Below are positions 17,488-26,152 of a stretch of DNA of 46,344 nt, in pieces. Position 1 is the first letter of the stretch, and the number at the start of each line of letters is the position of its first letter. Made by a program: the position numbers and the translations under genes. The stretch comes from Bacteroidota bacterium (GTDB taxonomy: Bacteria > Bacteroidota > Rhodothermia > Rhodothermales > UBA10348). The stretch lies in NCBI GenBank assembly GCA_029262855.1, contig JAJCYP010000103.1, positions 1-46,344 of the forward strand, in the 5' to 3' direction. The notes under the pieces are model-generated. The model did not search any database and had not been told where the DNA came from. It saw only the letters and a list, made by a program, of their open reading frames with translations.

Positions 17488-18717
17488 TCAGGCGGTCAGA
17501 ACGCGCCAGTAAAAACCGGGGGTCAGGAGCTTCTTTCGTTCGGAAAGATCGTCAAACATGCAGCTGATTGCATCGGCCAGTTCTGTTGACCGCGAGGCTT
17601 TGGCAATCACCGTATTGAGCAGCCACTTCCAGCGGCCCAGCTTCTGCAGCATGTGGCTGAGTCTGAACTCGTTCCTGAGGAGATTCAGCACCTCGTCTTC
17701 GTAGGCCGCGAAAAACGCGGCCGAGTAGTCATTGGCCTCTTCGGCTTTGTCGATCCACTGGGCGGCCAACATCCCGGTGACCATGGCGTTTCCAATGCCC
17801 TCGCCCGTGAAGGGGTCGATGAGGCTTGCCGCGTCCCCGATGAGCATCCAGCCGTCACCGGACATGGTGCGAGGCTTGGATCCCACGGGGAGTCCCCAGC
17901 CTTTTGTGGGCGAGATCTGCCTGGCGTCCTTGAACCGCTCGGCAAACTTCGGCAGTTTGATCATCTCATCCAGAAGCGGCTTCAGTCTTACGTCGCGCTT
18001 CTTGATTTCGGACGAGAGCATGCCAACGCCCACGTTGGCCTTGCCGTTATCCATCGGGAAGATCCAGAAGTAGCCTGGAATGACCTCGTCCACAAAATGG
18101 AGTTCGATGAAATTGCCCTCCGAGAAACCGGAGACCCCTTCAAAATAGGCGCGGACGGCAGCCACATAGTGCTTCTCGTCCAGCTGATCCATCCCCAACT
18201 CCCGAGCGACGACGGAGTAGGCGCCATCGGCCCCGATAACGATAGGGGCCCGCGCTTCCCGCACTTCCTTCTCAGGCGTCTTGTAACGAACACCAACAAC
18301 CTTGCCGTCTTCCCTGAGGAGGTTGGTTACGGTTGTTCTGATCCGCACGTCGGCGCCGGACTCGACGGAGGCGTCGAAGAGCACCTGGTCAAACACCTCC
18401 CGCGCACACACAAATCCCGGCGCGATCTTGCCGGCGATCTGCTTTCCGAAGGGAATCGAAACCTCGTCGCCATAGGGTCCGCTGAATGTGACTCCCCAGC
18501 TACCGAGGCTTTCGTTGGCGCGCAGCCGGTCCTCGAGACCCAGCGCCTTGATGGCGTCCATGCTCTTGCCAGAGATCCCATCGCCACAAATCTTGTCCCG
18601 AGGCCAATCGCTCTGGTCGAGGACGAGCACTTTCTTGCCCTGTCGTGCGAGAAGCGTGGACGTCGTTGCGCCGCCGGGGCCGGCTCCCACAACGATGGCA
18701 TCGAACTGTTCAACCAT
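17488..18717 (-). CDS. FAD-dependent oxidoreductase, geranylgeranyl reductase family
   Basis: A 409-residue flavoprotein. The dinucleotide-binding motif AIVVGAGPGGATTSTLLAR is at the N-terminus. DKICGDGISGKSM follows; the CG[D/G]G pattern marks the geranylgeranyl reductase/ChlP-like group. The second FAD motif is GDGWMLIGDAASLIDPFTGEG. Family members reduce isoprenoid double bonds of lipids, quinones or chlorophyll side chains; the substrate here is not evident. It starts at the ATG at 18717 and ends 19 bp before yajC, so it probably leads that transcript. Confidence 0.86.
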   Translation of the reverse strand: MVEQFDAIVVGAGPGGATTSTLLARQGKKVLVLDQSDWPRDKICGDGISGKSMDAIKALGLEDRLRANESLGSWGVTFSGPYGDEVSIPFGKQIAGKIAPGFVCAREVFDQVLFDASVESGADVRIRTTVTNLLREDGKVVGVRYKTPEKEVREARAPIVIGADGAYSVVARELGMDQLDEKHYVAAVRAYFEGVSGFSEGNFIELHFVDEVIPGYFWIFPMDNGKANVGVGMLSSEIKKRDVRLKPLLDEMIKLPKFAERFKDARQISPTKGWGLPVGSKPRTMSGDGWMLIGDAASLIDPFTGEGIGNAMVTGMLAAQWIDKAEEANDYSAAFFAAYEDEVLNLLRNEFRLSHMLQKLGRWKWLLNTVIAKASRSTELADAISCMFDDLSERKKLLTPGFYWRVLTA

Positions 18718-18814
18718 AAGGAATAGGTAGCCGACTCCGGGCCGGCTCGGGACTTCTTGGGGAGGCAGTTCCGGGAGCGGGGTACCAGCCAGTCAACGCG
18801 CAAAAATAAACCAA

Positions 18815-18914
18815 GGGGCAAGCGATCCGTATCGCACCGCTACGACCTCCTACCGCTGCTGCCTTCCGGCCCTGACGGAGTTCAGAGGGAGCTGGTCGTA
18901 CGGGACTTGCCCCC
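18815..18914 (-). ncRNA. ffs: Signal recognition particle RNA (4.5S-type)
   Basis: The minus strand holds the SRP RNA apical hairpin: GTCAGGGCCGGAAGGCAGCA, with the GGAA tetraloop region and the asymmetric Ffh-binding loop. The ends pair as GGGGCAAG at the 5' side and CTTGCCCC at the 3' side, giving a closed molecule of about 100 nt. A T-rich stretch (TTTATTTTTG) follows the 3' end and may stop transcription. It lies between the flavoprotein and glycosyltransferase genes. The exact ends are inferred from pairing. Confidence 0.9.
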
Positions 18915-18967
18915 TGGCCGCGGCCAACGAGTGCCCCAGATTCAGGTTCCGAGGCACCGCCTCGAAA

Positions 18968-20089
18968 TCAGGCCGTGCCGGGCCCGCGACCCTTCCATCT
19001 GAAGAATCCAAGCACGCCCCCAATAGAAGCGGTCAGGATGTAGGGAAGGTGGAGAATCGCCGCAGGCACGTAGGCCGTCAGCAGGCTGGTTTTGGCAAAC
19101 AGTCGACACCCACGGATCACCACCAGCGCATCCGCCGTGACCTTGACCGCCACGGCGCCAAGAACGGGTTCCGGCGCCATCACGCCGAGCAGGACCAGCG
19201 GAATGCCGACAAGGATTCCCGCGTAGAGCGTGAAGGCCGCGACCAGGAACGCCGTCATGCCCGGCGGATACCGGAAGGCCTTGGAGGCCCACCGCATTCG
19301 CTGGTTGATGAATGCCCCGAGCGTGTGAACGGGCTGGGTGTTCACGACGGTGTCCGGTCCGTAGGCAAACGCCGCCCGCCAGGGCGTTTCCCGGACGATG
19401 CCGTGAAGGAGAAGATCATCGTCTCCCGAGAGAACGCCGGAATCCCGACCGAACCCGCCCGCCTCCTCAAAGGCTTGCCGTCGGTAGGCCAGGTTCATAG
19501 CGGTCGCAATGAGAGGCCACCCGGTCTGCATCGCGCCGGCTGCGCAGAACGTGTATGCGGCAAAGTCCAGATTGCGCATCCTCGCCACGAGGCCGGTTTC
19601 CTCCGGCAGAAACACAGCTCCCGTAACGAGCCCGACATCTTCGGTGAAATGGGACGCCAATCGACTCATCCAGCCTGGCGGTACCACGCAATCGGCGTCG
19701 GTAACGAATACCAGTTCGCCAGAACTCGCCGCCAATCCGGTCGCAAGGGCGTGCTTTTTTGGGGCCGTCCCGTCCAGGGCGGGTGGAACATTGATCAGCC
19801 GAATCCGGGGATCACGTGCCGCATACCGCTCCACTGTTTCGGCTGTCGAGTCGGTCGAACTGTCGTTGAGAACCAGAATCTCCAGGGAGCCTGCGTAGTC
19901 CTGCACCTCGAGGGCGTCGAGGCAGCCCCCAATGTTCTTCTCCTCGTTCCGCGCGGCCACAAGGACGGTCGCCGGGGGCTGACGGTTGACCGTGCCCGGA
20001 GCCAGGCGGCCCAAACCGTACCAGATTCGGACCAGCGCCACCAGGTAGATGAGCGCAGCCAGGCCAAGAATGCCAGTCACTACTTCCAT
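18968..20089 (-). CDS. GT2 family glycosyltransferase, membrane-anchored
   Basis: A 373-residue family 2 glycosyltransferase. After an N-terminal hydrophobic segment (GILGLAALIYLVALVRIWYG) come the nucleotide-sugar motif TVLVAARNEEKNIGGCL, the first Asp in LEILVLNDSSTDST, the DxD-type FVTDADCVVPPGW, and the acceptor-side motif SGDDDLLLH with QRMRWASKAF. Three to four hydrophobic C-terminal segments follow. It probably transfers a sugar to a lipid or carotenoid at the inner membrane. The ATG at 20089 overlaps the end of the preceding glycosyltransferase gene by 10 bp; the two are probably paralogues with successive roles. Confidence 0.88.
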   Translation of the reverse strand: MEVVTGILGLAALIYLVALVRIWYGLGRLAPGTVNRQPPATVLVAARNEEKNIGGCLDALEVQDYAGSLEILVLNDSSTDSTAETVERYAARDPRIRLINVPPALDGTAPKKHALATGLAASSGELVFVTDADCVVPPGWMSRLASHFTEDVGLVTGAVFLPEETGLVARMRNLDFAAYTFCAAGAMQTGWPLIATAMNLAYRRQAFEEAGGFGRDSGVLSGDDDLLLHGIVRETPWRAAFAYGPDTVVNTQPVHTLGAFINQRMRWASKAFRYPPGMTAFLVAAFTLYAGILVGIPLVLLGVMAPEPVLGAVAVKVTADALVVIRGCRLFAKTSLLTAYVPAAILHLPYILTASIGGVLGFFRWKGRGPGTA

Positions 20090-21129
20090 GGAATCCGACG
20101 CGCCATTCCGCCAAGGACAAAGAAGACCAACAGGTACGAGTAGACGATTTCCAGGAGGGGAAAGACGCGCAGCAGCCGCCGCTCGCCCAGCGTCCCCAAT
20201 CCAACCCAGAGGGCTCCAAAATCCGCCGCCGCCTTGACGCCCCACGCCCAGAACACCCACGGCCCGGTCAAGCCGGTGAGCGCCAGGGGGACGCCCACGA
20301 CAATCAGAATGTCCATGGACCTCGATATGACGGCCGCCAGCAGTTTTGGTGGCGAAAAGAGCACCAGCGTGGACAGGTGTCGTCTCTTCTGGGCGAACCA
20401 GGCCCCCACTGTAGCGGGCGGCGCACTCGGTACGTGGGTCGCCGGGTCGACCACATATCGCACCCCGCCGACCCGCGCGATTCGCTGAAGCATGAGCGTG
20501 TCGTCACCCGAGACAACGTGGGCAATCGGTCCGAGTCCGCCGCCGGCATCGTAGGCGCTACGCCTGTAGCCCATGTTGCGTGCGGTGCACATGGAGGGGA
20601 CGCCCAGTCCGATGAGTCCGCGGGCGGTAACCGCATTGCTGCTGGCCTCGGCCGCCACAAGCCTGGCCAGGAGCGTGTTGCGGGGATGATAGGGCCCGTA
20701 GCCAGCTACGAAGGCGGTATCCGGCGAGAACGCGTCAACCATCCCGGCAACCCATCCGGGTCCGGGGGCGCAGTCCGCATCGGTAAAAAGAAGGATCTCT
20801 GTATCTGAAGCCTCAATGCCCTTCATCAGGGCCTGCTTCTTTCCGCCCGCGCCATGCTTTGGTACCCGCAGGACCCGGAGTCTGGAGTCACCCTCGCCGG
20901 CCTTCGTCGCGAGCTCCGCCGTTTCGTCATCGGAGCGGTCATCAACAACAATCAAGCTCAGTTCACGATGGCTCTGAGCCAGGATGGACCGGACACAGGT
21001 GCCGATCGAGCCCCGCTCGTTTCGGGCCGCAACAATAATGGTCACCGGGCCGGCCTCTCCGCCCGTGCCGCTCCAGCCGCCGGATCGCAGGATCCCCCAG
21101 ACGGTGGCCGCGACCGCCACGACGTACAC
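20080..21129 (-). CDS. GT2 family glycosyltransferase, membrane-anchored
   Basis: A 349-residue paralogue of the next gene: TIIVAARNERGSIGTCVRSI, LSLIVVDDRSDDET, LFTDADCAPGPGW, VSGDDTLMLQRI, QKRRHLSTLVLF, then several C-terminal membrane segments. The GTG at 21129 is the only usable ATG/GTG/TTG start after the in-frame TAG at 21180. Reading upstream of it continues the hydrophobic character (SLLQLVIIISG), so the first membrane segment may really start at a non-standard codon. Its function is probably glycosylation of a lipid-linked acceptor. It shares a divergent gap with the TPR-like secreted protein gene. Confidence 0.86.
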   Translation of the reverse strand: MYVVAVAATVWGILRSGGWSGTGGEAGPVTIIVAARNERGSIGTCVRSILAQSHRELSLIVVDDRSDDETAELATKAGEGDSRLRVLRVPKHGAGGKKQALMKGIEASDTEILLFTDADCAPGPGWVAGMVDAFSPDTAFVAGYGPYHPRNTLLARLVAAEASSNAVTARGLIGLGVPSMCTARNMGYRRSAYDAGGGLGPIAHVVSGDDTLMLQRIARVGGVRYVVDPATHVPSAPPATVGAWFAQKRRHLSTLVLFSPPKLLAAVISRSMDILIVVGVPLALTGLTGPWVFWAWGVKAAADFGALWVGLGTLGERRLLRVFPLLEIVYSYLLVFFVLGGMARRIPWK

Positions 21130-21194
21130 GCCCGAAATTATGATGACCAGTTGGAGCAGGGACGGAACGGTTTGGTTCTACGGGGCTTTTGAGG

Positions 21195-21224
21195 CTGAGT
21201 GAATCTGAGTGAGCCTGAGTGAAT
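21195..21224. repeat. Three tandem 10-bp repeats (ctgagtgaat type)
   Basis: ctgagtgaat, ctgagtgagc and ctgagtgaat follow each other without a gap in the divergent space between the glycosyltransferase and the large secreted protein. They end 34 bp upstream of the AGGAGG of the downstream gene. They could be a regulator site or replication slippage. Confidence 0.55.
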
Positions 21225-21268
21225 TTGAGGAAAAAGGAAGCGGGGATTGTGGTAGGCAGGAGGATTGT

Positions 21269-22873
21269 TTGTTCAGACGCGGACTGAAATCGTGCGTGAT
21301 GGCGGTCGTCGTGTCGGGAGGGAGCCTTGCTCTCGCCCTGCCGACCTGGTCGGCCAGTGGACCTGATGGCCCAAACGGGGTGATCCGTTCCGGGGCCGGG
21401 GTGCGCATGGAATCCGGGCCTGCACCCTCACCGGCCATGCTTCTGGAGACGGACGCTTCCTCCGCTCTTCTGGTTCGAGGCAGGGCGGAGGTCCTGGCCG
21501 GGCGATTTGAGGACGGGGAGGAGACCTTCTACGAACTCGCCGGCCGTGCCGATGGCCTGCCAGCCGCATACCACCACCTGGCCTCCACCTCCCTGCTCCG
21601 GGTTCTGATGTTTGACAGGGAGGAGGATTACGCCCGGTTCTTCCAGCGATCCGACTCGCTCCGCGAGCTCCTCGGAGACGTAAAGAAGAGCCCCGGACGC
21701 GCCTTCCTGGAGGGAGAGACGGACTTCCAAAGGGCCCTGGCGTGGTCCAAGCAGGGGCACTACATCCGGGCCGCCATGGCGGGCGTGAGTTCCTATCGCG
21801 CGCTGTCCAACCTGGTGGATGACCAACCGGAGTTCTGGGAGGCCTACAAATCACTCGGCATTGTTCATGCCACGCTCGGGACGCTCCCCCGACGGTATCG
21901 CCGCTTCCTGTCCGTGTTCGGATTCGACACCGACCTGGAGGCCGGACTCGATGAATTGGAAGTGGCCCTGGAGCACAGCGCCTACGGCCGCGAGGAAACA
22001 CTGCTGTTTCTGAGCATTCTGGATTCGTTTGACCTGCCTTCCCGCGTAAACGCGGTCGAAACCCTGACCGAACTCAGGCAGGAATTTGCCGGGAGCCCGC
22101 TTTTTGGTGCCGTGCTTCTGGATGTCCTGGTGCGTAGCCGAAGAGTCTCCGAGGCCGAAGCACTCCTCGTGGATCTGAGAAGCCCCGCGCCGGGGGTGAT
22201 CCATCTGGAATACCTCGAGTACTTCCAGGCAGAGGCCCACTTCAAGCAGGAACGGTGGACGAAGGCATGTGAGGCCTATGCCCGGTACCTGTCCTCGCAC
22301 CAGGGAAACGCCTACCGGGCCGTATCGACGCTCAATCGAGGGCTGGCCCTCGAAATGTCGGGAAATCGCGTAGAGGCGGAAGGCGTCTACGCCTCAGTCA
22401 TCGCGGGACGGGATATGGATGCTGACGAGGCTTCGGAGCGCCAAGCCCGGCTGCGGCTCTCGGCTCCGATGTCTCCGGCACGGCGCCGGCTCCTTGAGGC
22501 ACGCATGGCGCACGATCGCTCGGATTACGTCCGGGCGGACACCCTGCTGGCCCTTCTCGCGTCACAGACGGAGGAGCGCAGTCCGGCCTTCCTTGCGGAG
22601 GTGGCCTATCGGCGCGGCCGGATGTTCGACGTTACCGGGCGGGACAGCCTGGCGTTGGTTCAATACCAACAGGCCATCGATCGGCCTGGAGACCCCTCGG
22701 CCAAGTGGGCGCCGTACAGCCTGTTCTATCTGGGCCAGATCCAGGAGGAGGCGGGCCTTCGGGTTGAAGCACGCAAGGCCTACCGGGCGGTGATCGACTA
22801 CAAGCCGGCCTACGACTACCGTGGGACCAACGAACAGCGGGCCCGATTCGCGCTTGAGCGGCTGGACGACTGA
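21269..22873 (+). CDS. Exported TPR-like repeat protein
   Basis: A 534-residue exported helical protein. The TTG at 21269 was chosen because AGGAGG lies 5 nt upstream (21258-21263) and because it gives a compact signal peptide (FRRGLKSCVMAVVVSGGSLA). A GTG at 21209 is in frame but has no such site. The body consists of amphipathic helix pairs resembling tetratricopeptide repeats, for example ALLVRGRAEVLAGRFEDGEE, YFQAEAHFKQERWTKACEAY, STLNRGLALEMSGNRVEAE, and LFYLGQIQEEAGLRVEARKA. It probably sits in the periplasm or outer membrane as a scaffold. The partner is unknown. It converges with priA, 12 bp away. Confidence 0.8.
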   Translation: MFRRGLKSCVMAVVVSGGSLALALPTWSASGPDGPNGVIRSGAGVRMESGPAPSPAMLLETDASSALLVRGRAEVLAGRFEDGEETFYELAGRADGLPAAYHHLASTSLLRVLMFDREEDYARFFQRSDSLRELLGDVKKSPGRAFLEGETDFQRALAWSKQGHYIRAAMAGVSSYRALSNLVDDQPEFWEAYKSLGIVHATLGTLPRRYRRFLSVFGFDTDLEAGLDELEVALEHSAYGREETLLFLSILDSFDLPSRVNAVETLTELRQEFAGSPLFGAVLLDVLVRSRRVSEAEALLVDLRSPAPGVIHLEYLEYFQAEAHFKQERWTKACEAYARYLSSHQGNAYRAVSTLNRGLALEMSGNRVEAEGVYASVIAGRDMDADEASERQARLRLSAPMSPARRRLLEARMAHDRSDYVRADTLLALLASQTEERSPAFLAEVAYRRGRMFDVTGRDSLALVQYQQAIDRPGDPSAKWAPYSLFYLGQIQEEAGLRVEARKAYRAVIDYKPAYDYRGTNEQRARFALERLDD

Positions 22874-22885
22874 GCCTCAGCCTGT

Positions 22886-25096
22886 CTACAGCATGCCCAT
22901 CGGGTCCACATCGATATTGATACGGTACCCCCGTTGCATGCGTCCAAGAGAGGCGATGGTGTGGTCGATGACCTGGCGCGTGCGCACGCCCGGAAGCTCT
23001 CTGGGTGCCTTCAGGAGGGCCAGGTAGCGCCAGGATTTCCGGACGCGCGCAACGAAGGCGGGCGCCGGACCGATGAGTTCCATGGGCGAAGGCACCTTGG
23101 CGAAGGCGTTGGCAAATCGCTCGGCCAGATTTCTGACGCCCGGTTCCTCAGGCCCCCGAAATTCCACCCGGATTGCCCGTACAAACGGCGGATACTTGAG
23201 AAACTTCCGGGTCGCCAGGCTGGCGTCGGCAAAACCCAGGTAGTTGTGGCGTTTGGCCAGGAGGATCACGGGGTGTTTGGCGTTCCTGGTCTGGAAGAGT
23301 ACCTCCCCCTTGAGATCGGAGCGGCCCGCACGACCGGCCACCTGCGTCAGCAACTGAAACGTCCGCTCGTCGGCGCGAAAATCCGGAAACAGGAGCCCGG
23401 CATCCGCATCGACCACCCCGACAAGGGTGACCCGCTCGAAGTCCAGTCCTTTCGCCACCATCTGGGTGCCCACCAAAATGTCGGCATCCCCTTTCCCAAA
23501 GGCGTTCAGGATCTTGTCGTGGGCGTCCTTGCGGCCCGTGGTATCCAAATCCATCCGGAGAACCCGGGCGCTCGGAAACAGCTCGGCCAGGTCCTCCTCA
23601 ACGCGTTGGGTTCCGGCCCCGACAGGTTCAAGCGAGCCCTTGCCACAGGACCTGCAGTCGCGGTCGGCTCTGAAGGAGCGTCCGCAGTAGTGGCAGCGCA
23701 TCTGATTACGCGCCTTGTGCCAGGTCAGGGAGACCGAGCAGTCGGGACACTCGGGAGATTCTCCGCAGGTATCGCACGAGAGCACCGGCGAGAAGCCGCG
23801 GCGGTTCTGAAGCAGGATTATCTGCTCGGACCGGGCCAGGCTCCGCTCCATCGCGGCCTTCAGTGGTGTCGAGATCACCGAGTCCGGCCGGTCGGGGGAT
23901 CGGTTACCCAGCATGTCCACGATTCGGACGCGGGGAAGCGTCGCCGAGCCTCCACCGTCCAGCGGAACACGGTCCGGCATCGAGAGCAGCGTGTACTTCC
24001 CGGTGCGCGCATTCTGAAAGCTCTCCAGCGATGGCGTGGCCGAGCCGAGAACGCAGACGGCGCCATTCATGGACGCCCGGACGACCGCAACGTCCCTCGC
24101 GTTGTATCGCGGGGCCGGCTCGAACTGCTTGTAGGACCCCTCGTGCTCTTCGTCGACCACCACAAGGCCCAGATCCTCGAGCGGGGCGAAGACGGCTGAC
24201 CGTGGACCGATGACCACGCGAAAATCGCCGCGTCGAATCCGGCGCCAGGTATCGAACCGCGCACCGGCGCTCAGACGGGAGTGCAGAACGGCCACCCGGG
24301 CTCCGAACGAGCGTCGAAAGCGCCGGACCGTTTGCGGCGTGAGCGCAATCTCCGGCACCAGAACGATTCCACTTCGTCCCGAATCCAAGGTGCGTTGAAG
24401 GGCGTCGATGTACACCTCGGTCTTTCCACTACCTGTCACTCCGTGCAGGAGGAAGGTCTTGTAGTCCCCGGTTTCCAAGGCGGCTGCGAGGGCCTCTGCG
24501 GCCTGGCGCTGCGTCGGATGAAAGCGGTCCATCCCGATAGACGCCTTGTCCGGCTGCGGCACGGTCGCGAGCGCCGCGTCCATTTCCGCCACGGTCAGGA
24601 GTCCCTTCGCCTCCAGCGAGCGGATGGTACTGGTTGATCCGCCGGTGGCTGCGACCACTTCCGTGAGGGGCACAGGTTCGCGCCCGGCAAGAAAATCGAG
24701 AATCGCTTTCTGACGCAGACCACGAACCGAGTCCGCGCTTGTGCCGGGAACCAGAACCGCGTGAAGCTGCGTTTTGGCCGCTCCCTCCGGGGGGAGGGCG
24801 GCCCGGGCAGCTTCCCCCCAGGAGCACGCGTAGTACTCTCCGATCCACCGGGTCAGCTGCAGCAACTCGTCCGTCAGGGCCGGCACCTCTGAATCAATAA
24901 CCTCGGTGATGTCGGCCAGCTTTCCCGACGAGGGTGCCGCGGCGTCAAGACCCACCACCACACCCGTGAGGACTCGTCCGGAGAAGCGGACCCGAACCCG
25001 ATTTCCGGTTTCGATGTCCATGCCCGGAGGCACCCGGTACGTGTAGGCACGGTCCAGGGGAAGGGGCAGTATGACGTTGACGAGGCGTTCAGCCAT
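22886..25096 (-). CDS. priA: Primosomal protein N' (replication restart helicase PriA)
   Basis: Reloads the replisome at collapsed forks. The 736 residues hold all parts of PriA: an N-terminal 3'-DNA-binding domain (PLDRAYTYRVPPGM), Walker A in LLHGVTGSGKTEVYIDAL, the DEEH box in LVVVDEEHEGSYKQ, GSATPSLES, a cluster of eight cysteines that bind zinc (CDTCGESPECPDC, then CHYCGRSF and CRSCGKG), and the C-terminal helicase motif TQVAGRAGRSDLKGEV. The ATG at 25096 gives the full family start MAERLVNVILPLPLDRAY. It stands alone on this strand and is divergent from the lipoprotein-recG pair. Confidence 0.97.
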   Translation of the reverse strand: MAERLVNVILPLPLDRAYTYRVPPGMDIETGNRVRVRFSGRVLTGVVVGLDAAAPSSGKLADITEVIDSEVPALTDELLQLTRWIGEYYACSWGEAARAALPPEGAAKTQLHAVLVPGTSADSVRGLRQKAILDFLAGREPVPLTEVVAATGGSTSTIRSLEAKGLLTVAEMDAALATVPQPDKASIGMDRFHPTQRQAAEALAAALETGDYKTFLLHGVTGSGKTEVYIDALQRTLDSGRSGIVLVPEIALTPQTVRRFRRSFGARVAVLHSRLSAGARFDTWRRIRRGDFRVVIGPRSAVFAPLEDLGLVVVDEEHEGSYKQFEPAPRYNARDVAVVRASMNGAVCVLGSATPSLESFQNARTGKYTLLSMPDRVPLDGGGSATLPRVRIVDMLGNRSPDRPDSVISTPLKAAMERSLARSEQIILLQNRRGFSPVLSCDTCGESPECPDCSVSLTWHKARNQMRCHYCGRSFRADRDCRSCGKGSLEPVGAGTQRVEEDLAELFPSARVLRMDLDTTGRKDAHDKILNAFGKGDADILVGTQMVAKGLDFERVTLVGVVDADAGLLFPDFRADERTFQLLTQVAGRAGRSDLKGEVLFQTRNAKHPVILLAKRHNYLGFADASLATRKFLKYPPFVRAIRVEFRGPEEPGVRNLAERFANAFAKVPSPMELIGPAPAFVARVRKSWRYLALLKAPRELPGVRTRQVIDHTIASLGRMQRGYRINIDVDPMGML

Positions 25097-25117
25097 GGGG
25101 TCCGCCTAGAACACCCG

Positions 25118-26152
25118 ATGCCCCGGCGCGTTCGGCGCCCCATGCGACTTTCGTCCCCGGCCCTGCGCTTTGTGCCCGCACTCCTCGCCCTCACCGTGGC
25201 GGGTTGTCTTCCGTATTCGTGTAATCGGGTCGAATCGCGCCTGTTATTTCCCCAGGACTCGACGTCCCGCGCGTTTGCATCGGTGCTTCCGGTGGACACG
25301 CTTCAGGTACTCGAGGCGCCCGATTGGGGCCAGATGGAGTACCCCAGAACCGTGGCATTTGCACCGGACGGAACGCTCTGGGGCGCCGACACGGGGCGTC
25401 ACTCGCTGAACTACCTCGACCCGGACGGGGAGTCCGGGAGCGTGGATCTCGATTCCCTTCGATACCCCTATCTGGCAGGCTTTCGCCAGGGTTTCCCCGT
25501 TGTCTTCAGTCCGGACGCCCACCGAATCGTCGCGGTTGGAGGCGATTGGTCCGTGCCCACGCCGTCTGACGTTCCGCCACGTGTTCTCCAGTATGCGGCC
25601 GCCGATGACTCTGCGGCCTGGATGAAGCTGGCGGGGAAGGACTACGACAGTCGCCTGATCTCTTTGGCCCCAACGGGCGAAGAGCTCTCCCGGATCGGCC
25701 TTCCGGACCCCTATTGGCGCTGGGCAGGTGCTCTGGAACTGCGGGAGGGGAGGCCGGTGAGCCTGTCCGGTTACCGCCCTCAGTTCTACGAATTCGACGG
25801 CGGCATCCTGGATTCAACCAGTTTGTTCGGATTCGATTCGCCCATGCTTCCCCGATCCCGCGCCTTCCTGACCGGCCAATCAGACCAACCGCCACTGTTG
25901 ACTCCGGCCGGCGTATTTGTGGGGAGTAAGTACTACACGCTGAACATCCGCCCGGGGTGGCTTCAGGTGGATATCTACGACGAGAATTTCCGTCTGGAGC
26001 GGATCCTGGTCGAGCCCGATCCCTCTTTTGGACCGGAATTCTATCCCACCGACCTGGCCGTTCGCCTGGAGGCCGACGGCAGTGCAACGCTGGCGATCGC
26101 CGTAGCCAAGCCCGAGCCTTCGGTGAGGATGTACCGGGCCGACGACCGGTGA
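25118..26152 (+). CDS. Lipoprotein, beta-propeller-like
   Basis: A 344-residue lipoprotein: MPRRVRRPMRLSSP, a hydrophobic core FVPALLALTV, then the lipobox AGC. An ATG at 25142 is an alternative start. The mature part begins YPRTVAFAPDGTLWGADTGR and later has SLAPTGEELSRIGLPDPYW and PTDLAVRLEADGSA, a pattern of successive beta-sheet blades like NHL/6-bladed propeller proteins. Function is unknown. Its stop overlaps the GTG start of recG (GTGA, 26149-26152), so the two are translated in tandem. Confidence 0.78.
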   Translation: MPRRVRRPMRLSSPALRFVPALLALTVAGCLPYSCNRVESRLLFPQDSTSRAFASVLPVDTLQVLEAPDWGQMEYPRTVAFAPDGTLWGADTGRHSLNYLDPDGESGSVDLDSLRYPYLAGFRQGFPVVFSPDAHRIVAVGGDWSVPTPSDVPPRVLQYAAADDSAAWMKLAGKDYDSRLISLAPTGEELSRIGLPDPYWRWAGALELREGRPVSLSGYRPQFYEFDGGILDSTSLFGFDSPMLPRSRAFLTGQSDQPPLLTPAGVFVGSKYYTLNIRPGWLQVDIYDENFRLERILVEPDPSFGPEFYPTDLAVRLEADGSATLAIAVAKPEPSVRMYRADDR

